Shown one piece after another: positions 8,022 to 16,492 of a stretch of 64,000 nucleotides of DNA (position 1 is the stretch's first letter; the number at the start of each line of letters is the position of its first letter). The translations under genes and the position numbers were made by a program. A model generated the notes under the pieces. The model saw only the letters and a program-made list of their open reading frames with translations. It ran no database searches and was not told the DNA's origin. Location: positions 62,001 to 126,000 of the forward strand of contig NZ_BMWB01000016.1 in the NCBI RefSeq assembly GCF_014651015.1, written 5' to 3'. Source of the stretch: Streptomyces xantholiticus (GTDB lineage Bacteria > Actinomycetota > Actinomycetes > Streptomycetales > Streptomycetaceae).

Positions 8022-9610
8022 GCGGTACTCCCAACCGGCCGGTGTGCGAAGCGATGTGCGCCCCACAGGGCTGTCAGCGCGAGCAGTCCGCCGCTGACGG
8101 CCAGCATCAACTGCGCGGCGTCGGGGGCGAATCCGCTCGGCAGTACCGCCAGGGCGAAGATCCCGCTCATTGTGGCGAACATCCGGCGCAGGGATCTCCC
8201 CGGCCCCGCGGCGGCGATCAGGAACAGCCCCCACAGCACGTACCAGGGGCGGATCGCCGGTCCGAGCAGTGCCACTGCCGTCAGGCTGAGCCCGAGCGCA
8301 TGGACCGGCCGCAACACATGGTGGCGGCGCCAGGCGAGCAGTACGGCAACGGCGGTTGCGGCAAGGCCGAACAGATGCCAGGCCGGAGCGGCGAACCGGG
8401 CGCCGGCAGCGAGTGTGTCGCCGGCACCGCTGAGCAGGGCGCCGGTCATCCGCCCGAGAGTGGAGGTCAGGGACCAGTTCTCGGGGGACACGGGGGTGTC
8501 GAGCGCGGTGAGCCATCCGTATCCGGTGCCCACGACGGCGGTGGTCACCGCGGTGGTGGCCGCGCAGACGGCGAGGACGCCGAGAACGGCGAACCCGGCG
8601 GACAACCGTGGCGCCCGCGCCGACTGCCGCGGCCCGGTCCGCCGCACGGCGGACAACCGCGGCGCCCACCACGGCCCGGCCCGCCGCCCCGCGGACAACC
8701 GGGGCGCCCGTGCGGAGGTTGCCTGCCGCGCCCACAGCACGACGACGGCGACGAGCCCCAGTGCCGCCGGAGCCTTGACCAGGGCGGCCAGTGTGATCAG
8801 CGTGACGGCCACGACCGGCCTGCCGCCGAGCGCCGCGACCAGGCCGACGCCCAACAGCCCCAGCATGGCCGCGTCGTTGTGCGCGCCGCTGACGAGGTGC
8901 AGCAGAACCAGAGGGTTGAGCGCCCCGAGCCACAGCGCCATGGACGGGTCCGTACCGCAGTACCGGGCCAGCCTGGGTAGGCAGAGCGCCATGGCCGCCA
9001 CGCCGAGCAGCGCGACCAGACGCATGCCGAGCACTCCCGTGGTGATCTGCTCCGTGGAGAACGCGGACAGGTCGGGCGAGCGGGCCACCGCCGCGGCGAG
9101 GGCCAGGAAGACCGGGCCGTACGGGGCGGGGGTGTCCCGCCACAGCGGTGCGACCTCCGCCGTCAGCGGTCCGCCGAGGTGGGAGGGGCCGTGGGCGTAG
9201 ACGTCGAGCTGGGCGTCGACCATGGCGCCCTGCGCCAGGTAGCTGTAGACATCGCGGCTGAACAAGGGCGGCGCCACCACCAGCGGCGCCGCCCAGAGCA
9301 TGAGCGTCATCAGCAGTTCGCGGCGCCCGGGCGGGCGTGGGCCGCGCACCGCTCTGCCCACCAGTGCCCAGGCCGCTATCAGGACGACGAGCCCGAAGTA
9401 CGCGCCGACGAGCCCGAGCGCGGCGCGCCCGGAGCCCGGGGCGAGCATCTCCCGTACCGGCAGAGCTCCTGCGCTCACGCCACCTGCCGCAAGGGCCGTC
9501 GAGCCTGTGAGACCGAGTATTTGGCATTGGCGGATGTCGACGGCGCGGCCGAGGACCCGGTCGACGCCCCGGTCGACGGCCCGGCCGACGAGGAGACGGA
9601 GGGACGGCAC
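8018..9610 (-). CDS. mptB: Polyprenol-phosphomannose-dependent alpha-1,6-mannosyltransferase (MptB-like)
   Basis: A 530-residue integral membrane mannosyltransferase of the MptA/MptB family. Recognisable parts are PPLFSRDVYSYLAQGAMVDAQLDVYAHGP in the first outer loop, APYGPVFLALAAAVAR, NPLVLLHLVSGAHNDAAMLGLL and the C-terminal RPWYVLWGLFL. It would elongate an alpha-1,6-mannan core of a lipomannan-type glycolipid using polyprenyl-phosphate-mannose, upstream of the coupled GT87. A cytoplasmic loop (about residues 300-340) carries three in-frame copies of APRLSA, encoded by a repeated 19-bp sequence. The true start may lie later than 9610, because the first 30 residues are Arg/Val/Asp repeats. 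Confidence 0.85.
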   Translation of the reverse strand: MPSLRLLVGRAVDRGVDRVLGRAVDIRQCQILGLTGSTALAAGGVSAGALPVREMLAPGSGRAALGLVGAYFGLVVLIAAWALVGRAVRGPRPPGRRELLMTLMLWAAPLVVAPPLFSRDVYSYLAQGAMVDAQLDVYAHGPSHLGGPLTAEVAPLWRDTPAPYGPVFLALAAAVARSPDLSAFSTEQITTGVLGMRLVALLGVAAMALCLPRLARYCGTDPSMALWLGALNPLVLLHLVSGAHNDAAMLGLLGVGLVAALGGRPVVAVTLITLAALVKAPAALGLVAVVVLWARQATSARAPRLSAGRRAGPWWAPRLSAVRRTGPRQSARAPRLSAGFAVLGVLAVCAATTAVTTAVVGTGYGWLTALDTPVSPENWSLTSTLGRMTGALLSGAGDTLAAGARFAAPAWHLFGLAATAVAVLLAWRRHHVLRPVHALGLSLTAVALLGPAIRPWYVLWGLFLIAAAGPGRSLRRMFATMSGIFALAVLPSGFAPDAAQLMLAVSGGLLALTALWGAHRFAHRPVGSTA

Positions 9611-9818
9611 CCGCGCAGGCTGTCAACGGCCGGTGTCCGACAGACGACGTCCCGGTCGCCCGCGGGCGTCGGTCGTGTGTCGACGGCCTTACGGGACGGG
9701 TCCGCCCTCATGGGGCGGGTCCGCGTCGGCCTTCGGTGAAGGCCGGCCGGTGGGTTCCCCGCGGCCCGCCGCGAAATGCGCGGGCGCGTGCCGTCGCGCA
9801 CCTGACAGACTTGGCCGC

Positions 9819-9842
9819 ATGACCACAGTCAAGGCTTCTTAA
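9819..9842 (+). pseudogene. Severed 5' end of the yqeY-like gene (attL remnant)
   Basis: ATGACCACAGTCAAGGCTTCTTAA encodes MTTVKAS then stop. The first two codons match the start of the yqeY-like gene that resumes at 30283, and the chromosomal sequence ends at the AC core (9825-9826). It is the left-over start codon of the interrupted gene and still sits behind its native upstream region (9611-9818, divergent from mptB). It probably yields only an untranslated or short leader. Confidence 0.75.
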
Positions 9843-9848
9843 TAGCCT
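9825..9848 (+). other. attL core and element arm (P' half site)
   Basis: Core AC at 9825-9826 followed by a 22-base arm ending ...CTTCTTAATAGCCT. This arm is the inverted partner of the arm at 30267-30288 (19 of 22 positions match), as expected for the two halves of a serine-integrase attP split by integration. Confidence 0.8.
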
Positions 9849-9937
9849 CTTTGGTCGGATGCTGCCGCGCGGGGTTCTGAGCTGGACACATTGCGGCCCC
9901 TGGTTGGCGGGTCACGGTCCGCTCTAGGCTCTCGTCC

Positions 9938-10258
9938 ATGACTGAGTGCGTGCAGGTGTACACAGCGACGGAAAGCCGTGAGTCGGCGGTAGCACTGGCC
10001 AAGGGCGCGACAGAGGTAAGTCTGGCCGCGGGTGCGCAGGTGATCGGCCCTGTCACCTCGCTCTTCTGGCACCTGGGCGAGTTCGGTGAGGGCGAGGAGT
10101 GGCAGGTGATCTTCAAGACGACGGCGGCACGGTACCCCGATCTTGAAGCGCATCTGCTGGAGCACCACCCGTGGGACAACCCCGAGATCAATGCGGTGCC
10201 CATCGTGTCGGGCTCTGCGGCCGGTCTGGACTGGATCGCCCGCAGCGTTGCTAAGTGA
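9938..10258 (+). CDS. cutA: Divalent-cation tolerance protein CutA
   Basis: A 106-residue CutA1-fold protein. It begins CVQVYTATESRESAVALA and contains the family's W-x-G-E...EWQVIFKTT core and the HPWDNPEI segment (canonical HPYxxPEI). CutA1 proteins form very stable trimers that bind copper and other divalent ions. It is the first cargo gene inside the element's left end, and it abuts the convergent XRE gene with no spacer (stop codons at 10256-10258 and 10259-10261). Confidence 0.9.
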   Translation: MTECVQVYTATESRESAVALAKGATEVSLAAGAQVIGPVTSLFWHLGEFGEGEEWQVIFKTTAARYPDLEAHLLEHHPWDNPEINAVPIVSGSAAGLDWIARSVAK

Positions 10259-11638
10259 TCACATAGCCGCGCGGTCGAGGAGTTCCGCGACCGGCGCGAT
10301 CGTACGGTGCGGCTGAAGCCTCACCAGGAATTCGTTCGCGCGCTGCTGTGGCCGGACGGAGCCGATTCCGGCTGACAGATCCATGGCCCTGGTGATCACT
10401 GCTGCCGACTGCTCGACTTCTCCGGCGTCCAGGTACGCGTGCGCGAGCCAGGTGAGGTATAGAGACTTGTCGCGCGCGTGGGCATCGTTGAAGTCGGCCA
10501 GGGCTGCTTCGAGGGCGGGAACGGCCCGCAGCGGCCGGTGCAGCTCGGTCCAGCAGCGGCCCTTCATGATCTGGAGTTCGCGGGTGTCGACCCACGACGA
10601 CCAGTCGGGCCCGGGGCGATCACTGCCGATTCCTGTCAATGCCTCTTCAGCCTGGCCGAGCGCCTGCTCGGTCTCCTTGGCCTGGCCTGCTTTGGCATGG
10701 GCCCAGGCGCGGCGTTCAAAGAGGAGAGCCCGGACAGTCGCGGGTGCGTCCGCGCTGGCGGTCTCACAGGATGCGGCGGCGGTCGCTACGCCAGAGGTGC
10801 CGGTGCTGACCTGCTGGTAGGCGAGAAACGCGAGGGAGTTGCCCGCCAGCGCCGCGTCTTGCGCCTCGGTAGCTGCCTGAAAGGCCTTCTCGTAGAGGGC
10901 AGATGCCTCGGTCTGTCGTCCTGCGTCGAATGCAGCCCAGCCGGCTTGCTGTGCTTGCTCGGCCACCAGACTGAGGAGCTGCCGACCGGTGGTCTCCGTG
11001 TACGAGGCGCTGCGCAGCAGGTTCAGCGTGGTACCGAGCTCGGCGCGGTAGATGTGCCGGGTGTCGGCTCCGCCGAGTACGTCATCGAGGCTTCGCAGAC
11101 GGGTGGTCCGCCGCTGAAGGTGCTGCACCTGACGGGGCCCGATGCGGCCCGCCGTGGCTCCAGGCGTCATGGTCGCACCGGTGGCGATGCCGATGGAAGC
11201 TGCGAGGAACCTCCTGCGCTGCACTTCGTCTCCTTCGAGATCGACCGTTCCCAGATCATTGGACTCGGGAACGTTCGCAATTCCTGGGGCGACAGTCGCG
11301 AGGGGAGAGATCAGCTCCGGGCGGCTTGTAGCCGTGGGCGTTGATGCCCGTTCCCACGGGCGCGGTGCCATCCCGATCATGTGACCGGGGATGCCCAGGG
11401 CATCGGCGATGTAAGCGATCTTCTCGTAGGTGGTGATCGCTCCGTCGCCTCGGGCCAGCTTCCCCACTCGCTCCGGCTTGATGTCGCACGCGTCGGCGAT
11501 TTTCAGGAAGCTGATTCCGCCCCATTGCCGGGCCAGCTTGAAGACCTGTCCGAAGTCGTGCCGCTTCAGTGCGGCCTGCACGTCGGCTCGGCCAAGGACA
11601 TAGGCCGGTAAGGCCGTTGGTGAGAGGTCTCCTGACAC
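10259..11638 (-). CDS. XRE-family regulator with C-terminal TPR region
   Basis: A 459-residue protein starting with GTG at 11638 behind GGGGAAG. Residues about 38-75 form a helix-turn-helix (FLKIADACDIKPERVGKLARG), followed by a linker with RRRFLAASIGIATGATMTPG and a long alpha-helical TPR-like region rich in Ala (FLAYQQVSTGTSG, YEKAFQAATEAQD, ADFNDAHARDKSLYLTWLAHAYLDAGEVEQS). This layout is common in Streptomyces XRE/TPR regulators, often encoded beside small ATP-binding anti-sigma-like proteins as here (11761, divergent). Its target is unknown. Confidence 0.88.
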   Translation of the reverse strand: MSGDLSPTALPAYVLGRADVQAALKRHDFGQVFKLARQWGGISFLKIADACDIKPERVGKLARGDGAITTYEKIAYIADALGIPGHMIGMAPRPWERASTPTATSRPELISPLATVAPGIANVPESNDLGTVDLEGDEVQRRRFLAASIGIATGATMTPGATAGRIGPRQVQHLQRRTTRLRSLDDVLGGADTRHIYRAELGTTLNLLRSASYTETTGRQLLSLVAEQAQQAGWAAFDAGRQTEASALYEKAFQAATEAQDAALAGNSLAFLAYQQVSTGTSGVATAAASCETASADAPATVRALLFERRAWAHAKAGQAKETEQALGQAEEALTGIGSDRPGPDWSSWVDTRELQIMKGRCWTELHRPLRAVPALEAALADFNDAHARDKSLYLTWLAHAYLDAGEVEQSAAVITRAMDLSAGIGSVRPQQRANEFLVRLQPHRTIAPVAELLDRAAM

Positions 11639-11760
11639 GCGCTTCCCCGAATCTGCCTGGGCACAAGGAATATCAGTGATTCTCCGCGCGGAGTGTACCC
11701 ATCATGGGTACCCCCATCGCCTGGAATCGAAAGGGCGTTGAGGTCTCCATCCTCTGAGGC

Positions 11761-12189
11761 ATGCAGGAGCGACAGGATGCGCTGAACGGCCGGGAGAGGG
11801 TGTGCCGATGGGCTCGCCACCCTCGCTGCGTCGGCCTGGCCCGCGTCGAGCTACGCAAAGCGCTTGCCGCCTGGGGCCTGGCAGAGATGGAGGACACGGC
11901 TCTGGTCGTGCTCTCGGAACTCGTCACCAACGCCGTCCGGCATACGCACGTTTCGCCGGATCGGGCGATCGAAACCCGCTTCCAATACGCCGGCGGTGAC
12001 CTTCGCATCGAGGTCCATGACAGCTCAGACGTCCGGCCTCACAAGTATGCCGCTGCCAGTGACTCCGAGTGTGGCCGAGGGCTCCTCCTGGTCGGCGTGT
12101 TCGCGGACCAGTGGGGCGTCAGCGAATGCGGCGTCGGAAAGTCCGTATGGGCTCTCATGTCGGTGTCGCCTCAGGACGGAGACAGTTGA
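11761..12189 (+). CDS. ATP-binding protein (HATPase_c_2, anti-sigma-factor kinase-like)
   Basis: A 142-residue GHKL ATPase of the RsbW/SpoIIAB type. The N box is LVVLSELVTNAVRHTH (about residues 48-63) and the G box is SECGRGLLLVGVFADQWGV (residues 101-119). Such orphan kinases are very numerous in Streptomyces and usually lie next to XRE/TPR or DUF397 genes. It is divergent from the XRE gene (122 bp apart) and its TGA overlaps the next start (TGATG). Confidence 0.88.
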   Translation: MQERQDALNGRERVCRWARHPRCVGLARVELRKALAAWGLAEMEDTALVVLSELVTNAVRHTHVSPDRAIETRFQYAGGDLRIEVHDSSDVRPHKYAAASDSECGRGLLLVGVFADQWGVSECGVGKSVWALMSVSPQDGDS

Positions 12190-12491
12190 TGGACGGCCCT
12201 CAGAGATCAACAGGCCCCGGTGCATCGGACTGCCGGTCGGTGACACCTCACGCAGTGATGCGGTTCGCGGACTGGACGTTGAGCACGGACAAGCAAGGCA
12301 GCGGACCGGTCTACGAGGCCGAGTGCACGACGTGCGGCGAGTCCTCCGACGCGACGGAAAGTAAGGACGAGCCTGAGCTGTGGTGCTTGCGGCACGCAGG
12401 TGCGCTCGGGCACACCGGTTTCCGAGGGATCACTACAGCGTTCTTCCGTGCCGCTCTGCTCAACAGGCGAAGTGGTGGTGCGGACTCATGA
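12189..12491 (+). CDS. DUF7848-like small protein
   Basis: A 100-residue protein coupled to the ATPase upstream by a 1-base overlap. It has the FADWTLSTD...VYEAECTTCGESS core with a C-x2-C pair, followed by LWCLRHAGALGHTGFRGI. This matches the small zinc-ribbon-like proteins that NCBI calls DUF7848 in Streptomyces. It probably works with its operon neighbours, but the function is not known. Confidence 0.75.
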   Translation: MDGPQRSTGPGASDCRSVTPHAVMRFADWTLSTDKQGSGPVYEAECTTCGESSDATESKDEPELWCLRHAGALGHTGFRGITTAFFRAALLNRRSGGADS

Positions 12492-12577
12492 GGCAGCGAT
12501 TATGCGCCTTGGGGATCGTCGTCTTCTGGGTCGCCGTCTACGTGCCGTTGGCGGTGATCAGTGGCCCTTACTCGTGA
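12488..12577 (+). CDS. 29-residue single-span membrane peptide
   Basis: The ATG at 12488 overlaps the stop of the DUF7848-like gene (ATGA) and opens an ORF of 29 residues: MRQRL, then a hydrophobic span CALGIVVFWVAVYVPLAVI. It is last in the 11761-12577 operon and followed by a strong terminator. The coupling and the perfect membrane span make it credible as a real micro-protein. Confidence 0.6.
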   Translation: MRQRLCALGIVVFWVAVYVPLAVISGPYS

Positions 12578-12614
12578 GCCTTTGAGCGTCTGGCCGACGT
12601 AGTCCAGACGCAGG

Positions 12615-12660
12615 CCGGACCGCCCCCTTCGCCTGGAAGCATTCGGGGGCGGTCCGGTTT
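12615..12660 (+). terminator. Terminator of the 11761-12577 operon
   Basis: Perfect 13-bp inverted repeat CCGGACCGCCCCC (12615-12627) / GGGGGCGGTCCGG (12645-12657) followed by TTT. Confidence 0.85.
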
Positions 12661-12775
12661 GGGGCGCAGATGCCACCCCGGTGCCGATGGTACCGGGGTC
12701 ATCGCCGTGTCCATGATCGATGACCCTTCCGATATTCGGAGTTGAGCCAGCGACGGCGGAAGGGACTGCAAGCGG

Positions 12776-13063
12776 ATGTACGACCCAGAGGACGCGGGTT
12801 TCGAGAGCGATCCGTTCGACCCGGACGACGTGGTGTGGGTGCGTGGGGTCGACTATGTGGCGGGCTGGCGTGATGCGACGGACGCTGGAGGGCAGTTGGC
12901 GGAGGCGTTGACGAGCGCAGGATTCGACACGGCGGGACTCGAATGGCAAGCCAGGACAGATGCAGACGGAGCTGGAAGGGTGCGCTTGGTGCTCTCGGCA
13001 GCAGCGGCCAATGACGTGGCGGCGCTGGTGCGGGCGGTCGCTCGGCTGGGCAAGGCGAGCTGA
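12776..13063 (+). CDS. Hypothetical acidic protein
   Basis: A 95-residue protein with an acidic N-terminus (YDPEDAGFESDPFDPDD), an aromatic segment VVWVRGVDYVAGWRDA and a helical Ala/Val-rich C-terminus (VLSAAAANDVAALVRAVARLG). Codon third positions are G/C-rich, supporting expression. No family is recognised. It stands alone between the operon terminator and a 520-bp non-coding stretch. Confidence 0.6.
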   Translation: MYDPEDAGFESDPFDPDDVVWVRGVDYVAGWRDATDAGGQLAEALTSAGFDTAGLEWQARTDADGAGRVRLVLSAAAANDVAALVRAVARLGKAS

Positions 13064-13584
13064 CTGCCGAACGCTCGGCCCTGATGCTTCTCGGCGGAAC
13101 ATCGCGACGGCCAAGCAGCTAAGCGGCAACCGGAAACGCGTTAGCACGCCGGTACCAACACGCTTTCCAACTGTGCTGATGGGGTGGCGAGCGTCGTTCG
13201 GGGGCGTTCACCTGGGTTCATGGGCGGCTGGCCGTCGGCACTGGGACGGTTTCGGGTCTCGTCTGAACGGTCGTGAACGCAGGTGAATGAGACGGAAAGT
13301 GAGACGGCGGGGCTGCGTCGGCAGGTTCCTGAGCGGTGCTCCTTGATCCGCGTCCGAGGTGTGTTCCCTCGATCGGAGATAACGGAGCTAACGGAGCCAA
13401 CGGGGCTTGTGGAGCCCCTCTGTTGCCCCGGGGTTCTCGCTGCTTGTTATTTCCGGACGCCCCCACGGTCTCGTTATCGGGCACTACAGTCTTTCGTTGT
13501 GCCGTACGTCACATGACGGCGGTGTGGAGTGGGTGGCTTGGGTGGGGCAGCCAGGTGCCCGAGTTGGGAGATTTGGGGGGCTTC
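13064..13584. other. Non-coding stretch before the TerD-nuclease gene
   Basis: No convincing gene. It contains three imperfect 9-bp copies (GATAACGGA, GCTAACGGA, GCCAACGGG) at about 13377-13405 and a less GC-rich part near 13440-13500 that could hold the promoter of the downstream gene. ORFs that run through it lack codon bias. Confidence 0.4.
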
Positions 13585-15624
13585 ATGCATGAGATGGTCA
13601 AGGGTTCGAACGTGGCGCTGGCGGCGCTGAGCGAGAACGCCGGGTCGGTGATTGTGGGTTTGCGTTGGGTCAGCCCGACCGGTGAAGGCGATGCGGACGT
13701 GTCCGTCCTGCTGCTGGATGCCAACGGCAAGGTGCGCAGTGACAGTGACTTCTACTTCTACAACAACCCGGTTGCCGCTGACGGGAGTGTGCAACTGCTG
13801 GGGAAGACGCCGACGGAGAGCGGCGACGAGGACCGGATCAGCTTCGACCTGACCGCGGTCCCGTCCGGCATCGACCGGATCGTCGTGGCGGCGAGCCGCT
13901 ACGAGGGCGCTGGCTTCGGGGAGTTGGAAGACCTGAAGATGACACTGGCCGATGGGGGCGGGGAGAGCCTTCTCGGGTTCGCCATCGATGACGCCGGCAC
14001 GGTGAGCGCGATCATCTTCGGCGAGTTGTACCGGCGTGGGGAAGAGTGGAAGTTCCGTGCTGTGGGACAGGGCTACGACACCGGCCTGGCCGGTCTGGCG
14101 GCGGACTTCGGTGTCGACATCGATGATGACGCGGGCGCAGAGGAAGCGCTGAGCAGTACAGAGAGCAGCGAGCAGGCTGATACGGCTGTTCGGGCTCCGG
14201 CCGTTGAGCAGGAACAGCAGGTGACGCCAGGCTTGGTTCCGGCTCCCCGCCCGCCTGGCGACGAGGCGGGGCCAAGGAAGGCAGCACGGCCTCGCACTGC
14301 GAAGAAGAAGGTCACTGTGCCCAGGGTGGCCAGGAAGTCGCTGGCGGACAATGAGTCCTGGAAGCAGGCCAGACTCTTTCCGGTGTCGGTACTCAAGAGC
14401 GACCGGGACCGGGAAATGCGCGCTACGTCGGTACTGCTGTCGGTGATGGCGCAGGTGCCGGAGTTCGGCCGGAGACTCACGGCGGCGTTCGGAGCACCGT
14501 CGGGCCGTATGGAGACGTTCACCGAGGTCTCCCTGCCGCACGGTGATACACCGCGACGCCCCGACGGGGTGGTCCGCGTCGAGCGGGCCGGCAAACTGTG
14601 GACCGCGCTGGTGGAGACCAAGACCAACGGCAACGCCCTTAAGCCTGAGCAGGTGCAGGCATACGCGGACATCGCCGCACGCCGTGGCTACGAGGCCGTG
14701 ATCACGCTGTCGAACGACGTCGCGCTGGAAGGCAGCCCGCTCGTCGACGTCAAGATCGACGGACGGCGCAAGCACAAGGTGGCTCTCTGGCACCTGTCCT
14801 GGGCCGAAGTCACCCACCAGGCACAGATGCTGATCCGGCACGAGGGCGTCGGAGACAAGGCACATGCCTGGCTGCTCCAGGAACTGCTGTACTACCTGAG
14901 GCATGAGAACTCCGGCTGCCACGGCTTCCAGAACATGGGGGCGGCCTGGGTCCCCGTACGCAACGGAATCGATGACGAGACCCTGTGTCAGGGCGATCCG
15001 CGTGCCCTCGACGTGGTCGAGAGCTGGGAACGGCTCATCCGTCAGATGTGCCTCAGCCTCGGTGGCGAACTCGGACAGAAGGTACTGCCCGTTCAGCGAG
15101 CCAAGCGTGGAGCTGATCCGAGAACCCGCCGCAGCCTCCTGGCCGATCAGCTTTGCGTCGACGGCAGGCTCCAGGCAGAGCTCCGGATCGAGGGCGCACC
15201 CGGAATTCTGGCGATCAGCGCCGACCTGCGCACCGGCAAGCTCCGCAACTCCATCGAGATCCCCGCACCCGAGCAGGGTTACCCGTTGACCTGGGCCAAA
15301 CGCCTCATCCGCCGCCTGGCCGAGGCACCGGCAGACCTCCACATCGAAACCCTGATCGAAGGAGAGACCGGGGGACCACGGGGCACGCTGGAACGGCTCC
15401 GCCCGGAGCCGGCGGACATGCTCCCGAAGAGCAACGACACCCACATCACCGGCTTCCGCCTGTCCTTGTTCAAAAGCATGGGAAGCAGTCGTGGGAACGC
15501 CGAATCCGGCTTTATCCGCAGCGTCGACGACGCCGTGCACCGCTTCTACACCACCGTGGTAGTCCACCTGGACCGCCCGACGCCCCGGCAAGCATCAGCG
15601 AAGGAACGTGCCGGAACGGGGTGA
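13585..15624 (+). CDS. TerD domain fused to a PD-(D/E)XK nuclease-like domain
   Basis: A 679-residue protein. Residues 1-175 are a TerD domain (MVKGSNVALAAL, DADVSVLLLDANGKV, DSDFYFYNNP, DRISFDLTAVPSGIDRIVV). Residues about 176-255 are an acidic then basic linker. From about 255 onward there is a nuclease-like core with PDGVV (Asp327), then LVETKTN (Glu344, Lys346) and a helix QVQAYADIAARRGYEAVITLSND, the classic D...ExK layout. The C-terminal 250 residues are unassigned. Ter-type proteins with DNA-processing domains have been described as stress or conflict modules. The start ATG is behind GGGGGG; an ATG at 13594 is equally usable. It is AICE cargo. Confidence 0.8.
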   Translation: MHEMVKGSNVALAALSENAGSVIVGLRWVSPTGEGDADVSVLLLDANGKVRSDSDFYFYNNPVAADGSVQLLGKTPTESGDEDRISFDLTAVPSGIDRIVVAASRYEGAGFGELEDLKMTLADGGGESLLGFAIDDAGTVSAIIFGELYRRGEEWKFRAVGQGYDTGLAGLAADFGVDIDDDAGAEEALSSTESSEQADTAVRAPAVEQEQQVTPGLVPAPRPPGDEAGPRKAARPRTAKKKVTVPRVARKSLADNESWKQARLFPVSVLKSDRDREMRATSVLLSVMAQVPEFGRRLTAAFGAPSGRMETFTEVSLPHGDTPRRPDGVVRVERAGKLWTALVETKTNGNALKPEQVQAYADIAARRGYEAVITLSNDVALEGSPLVDVKIDGRRKHKVALWHLSWAEVTHQAQMLIRHEGVGDKAHAWLLQELLYYLRHENSGCHGFQNMGAAWVPVRNGIDDETLCQGDPRALDVVESWERLIRQMCLSLGGELGQKVLPVQRAKRGADPRTRRSLLADQLCVDGRLQAELRIEGAPGILAISADLRTGKLRNSIEIPAPEQGYPLTWAKRLIRRLAEAPADLHIETLIEGETGGPRGTLERLRPEPADMLPKSNDTHITGFRLSLFKSMGSSRGNAESGFIRSVDDAVHRFYTTVVVHLDRPTPRQASAKERAGTG

Positions 15625-15847
15625 CGCCCGACCGGTGGACGAGGCCACGTGCTTGCAAACGGGATGAGCGCCCTGAGCTTGGGAATCACCGTGCCTCTGG
15701 GCGTAGTTGGCCACCTGACCAGCGGCAACGGGTGCCAGCGCGACGCCTTGGGCTCTTCCTGGCACCCGCTGTTGACCGTGGCTTACCGACCTGTCGGGCA
15801 CGCATCGGGCACGATGCTGAGCACCGCTTTAGGAGTTCGATCAAACA

Positions 15848-15991
15848 CCGCCACTTGTCCGTAAGTTGGTTACGGCCCAGCCCGTGTCGCGGTGTCAAGG
15901 CAACGACATCGACACCCTGCTTGTTGAAAGCTTGGTCGATGCAGTCGCACAACCGCTCATACTCGTCGGTCTCGTAGGCGCCACCGTGCAC
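15848..15991 (-). pseudogene. 5'-truncated copy of the 17239-17640 small protein
   Basis: The minus-strand translation (GGAYETDEYERLCDCIDQ..., QGVDVVALTPRHGLG...QLTDKW) aligns without gaps to the C-terminal 45 residues of the protein at 17239-17640 (GGAAFETDERETLCAYIDE..., HGVDVVALTARHGLG...QLTDRW). The first two thirds of the gene and a proper start are missing. An ORF of 101 residues runs on to 15686 but is not expected to be functional. Confidence 0.65.
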
Positions 15992-16171
15992 CTGGAGTGG
16001 TGTAATTCACCCGTTAGAGTGCTTTCGTGTCGCCACGCCATACTTCCTCCGCCGTGCGGGCGTTGGTCTGTCGAGACGTTCATCGGTCTCGACCACCGCG
16101 GCACCCCTTCGGAGTCCCCCTCCGGCCAAGAAGTGAGATCACGAGGGGGTGCCGCCCGCAGAGAGGACCCT

Positions 16172-16441
16172 ATGGAAACCCCCTCCGCTGGCCAGTCGGA
16201 AGAACCGACTGGCCACGATCGCCCTATGCAGAACGATCGTGCTCATCGCCCCGCCGCGGATGCGGCACTTGGGGTGGTGGGAGGCCTCTCCTTCTTCGAG
16301 CTAGTCGCTCTTGAGGAGATGGATCCGTTCCTTGCGATTGGACCTGCCACCGGGTTGGTAGCCGGGCTGAAGGTTGCCCTAGATGCTCCGGCCATCCTGC
16401 TGTGGATGAAGGCCAAGCTTCGCAACGTGATCGGCACTTAG
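16172..16441 (+). CDS. Hypothetical small membrane-associated protein
   Basis: An 89-residue protein. A GAGAGGA ribosome-binding site precedes the ATG at 16172. The N-terminal 35 residues are polar, followed by two hydrophobic stretches (DAALGVVGGLSFFELVALEE and FLAIGPATGLVAGLKVALDAPAILLWM) and a basic end (KAKLRN). No family is recognised. A terminator hairpin follows at once. Confidence 0.5.
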   Translation: METPSAGQSEEPTGHDRPMQNDRAHRPAADAALGVVGGLSFFELVALEEMDPFLAIGPATGLVAGLKVALDAPAILLWMKAKLRNVIGT

Positions 16442-16464
16442 CCTCCACTCTCTAGGAAGAGTCC

Positions 16465-16492
16465 AGCCCGCTGCCTTGCAAGGTGGCGGGCT
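16465..16492 (+). terminator. Terminator-like hairpin
   Basis: AGCCCGC (16465-16471) / GCGGGCT (16486-16492) with inner CCT/AGG pairing, 23 bases after the stop of the 89-residue protein gene. Confidence 0.55.

Noticed and set aside
5613..9200. Very long plus-strand open frame (about 1195 codons)
   Set aside because: It lies opposite tRNA-Pro, the metallophosphoesterase and both mannosyltransferases, all of which have clear family motifs on the minus strand. The plus-strand translation is Gly/Arg/Pro-rich shadow sequence.
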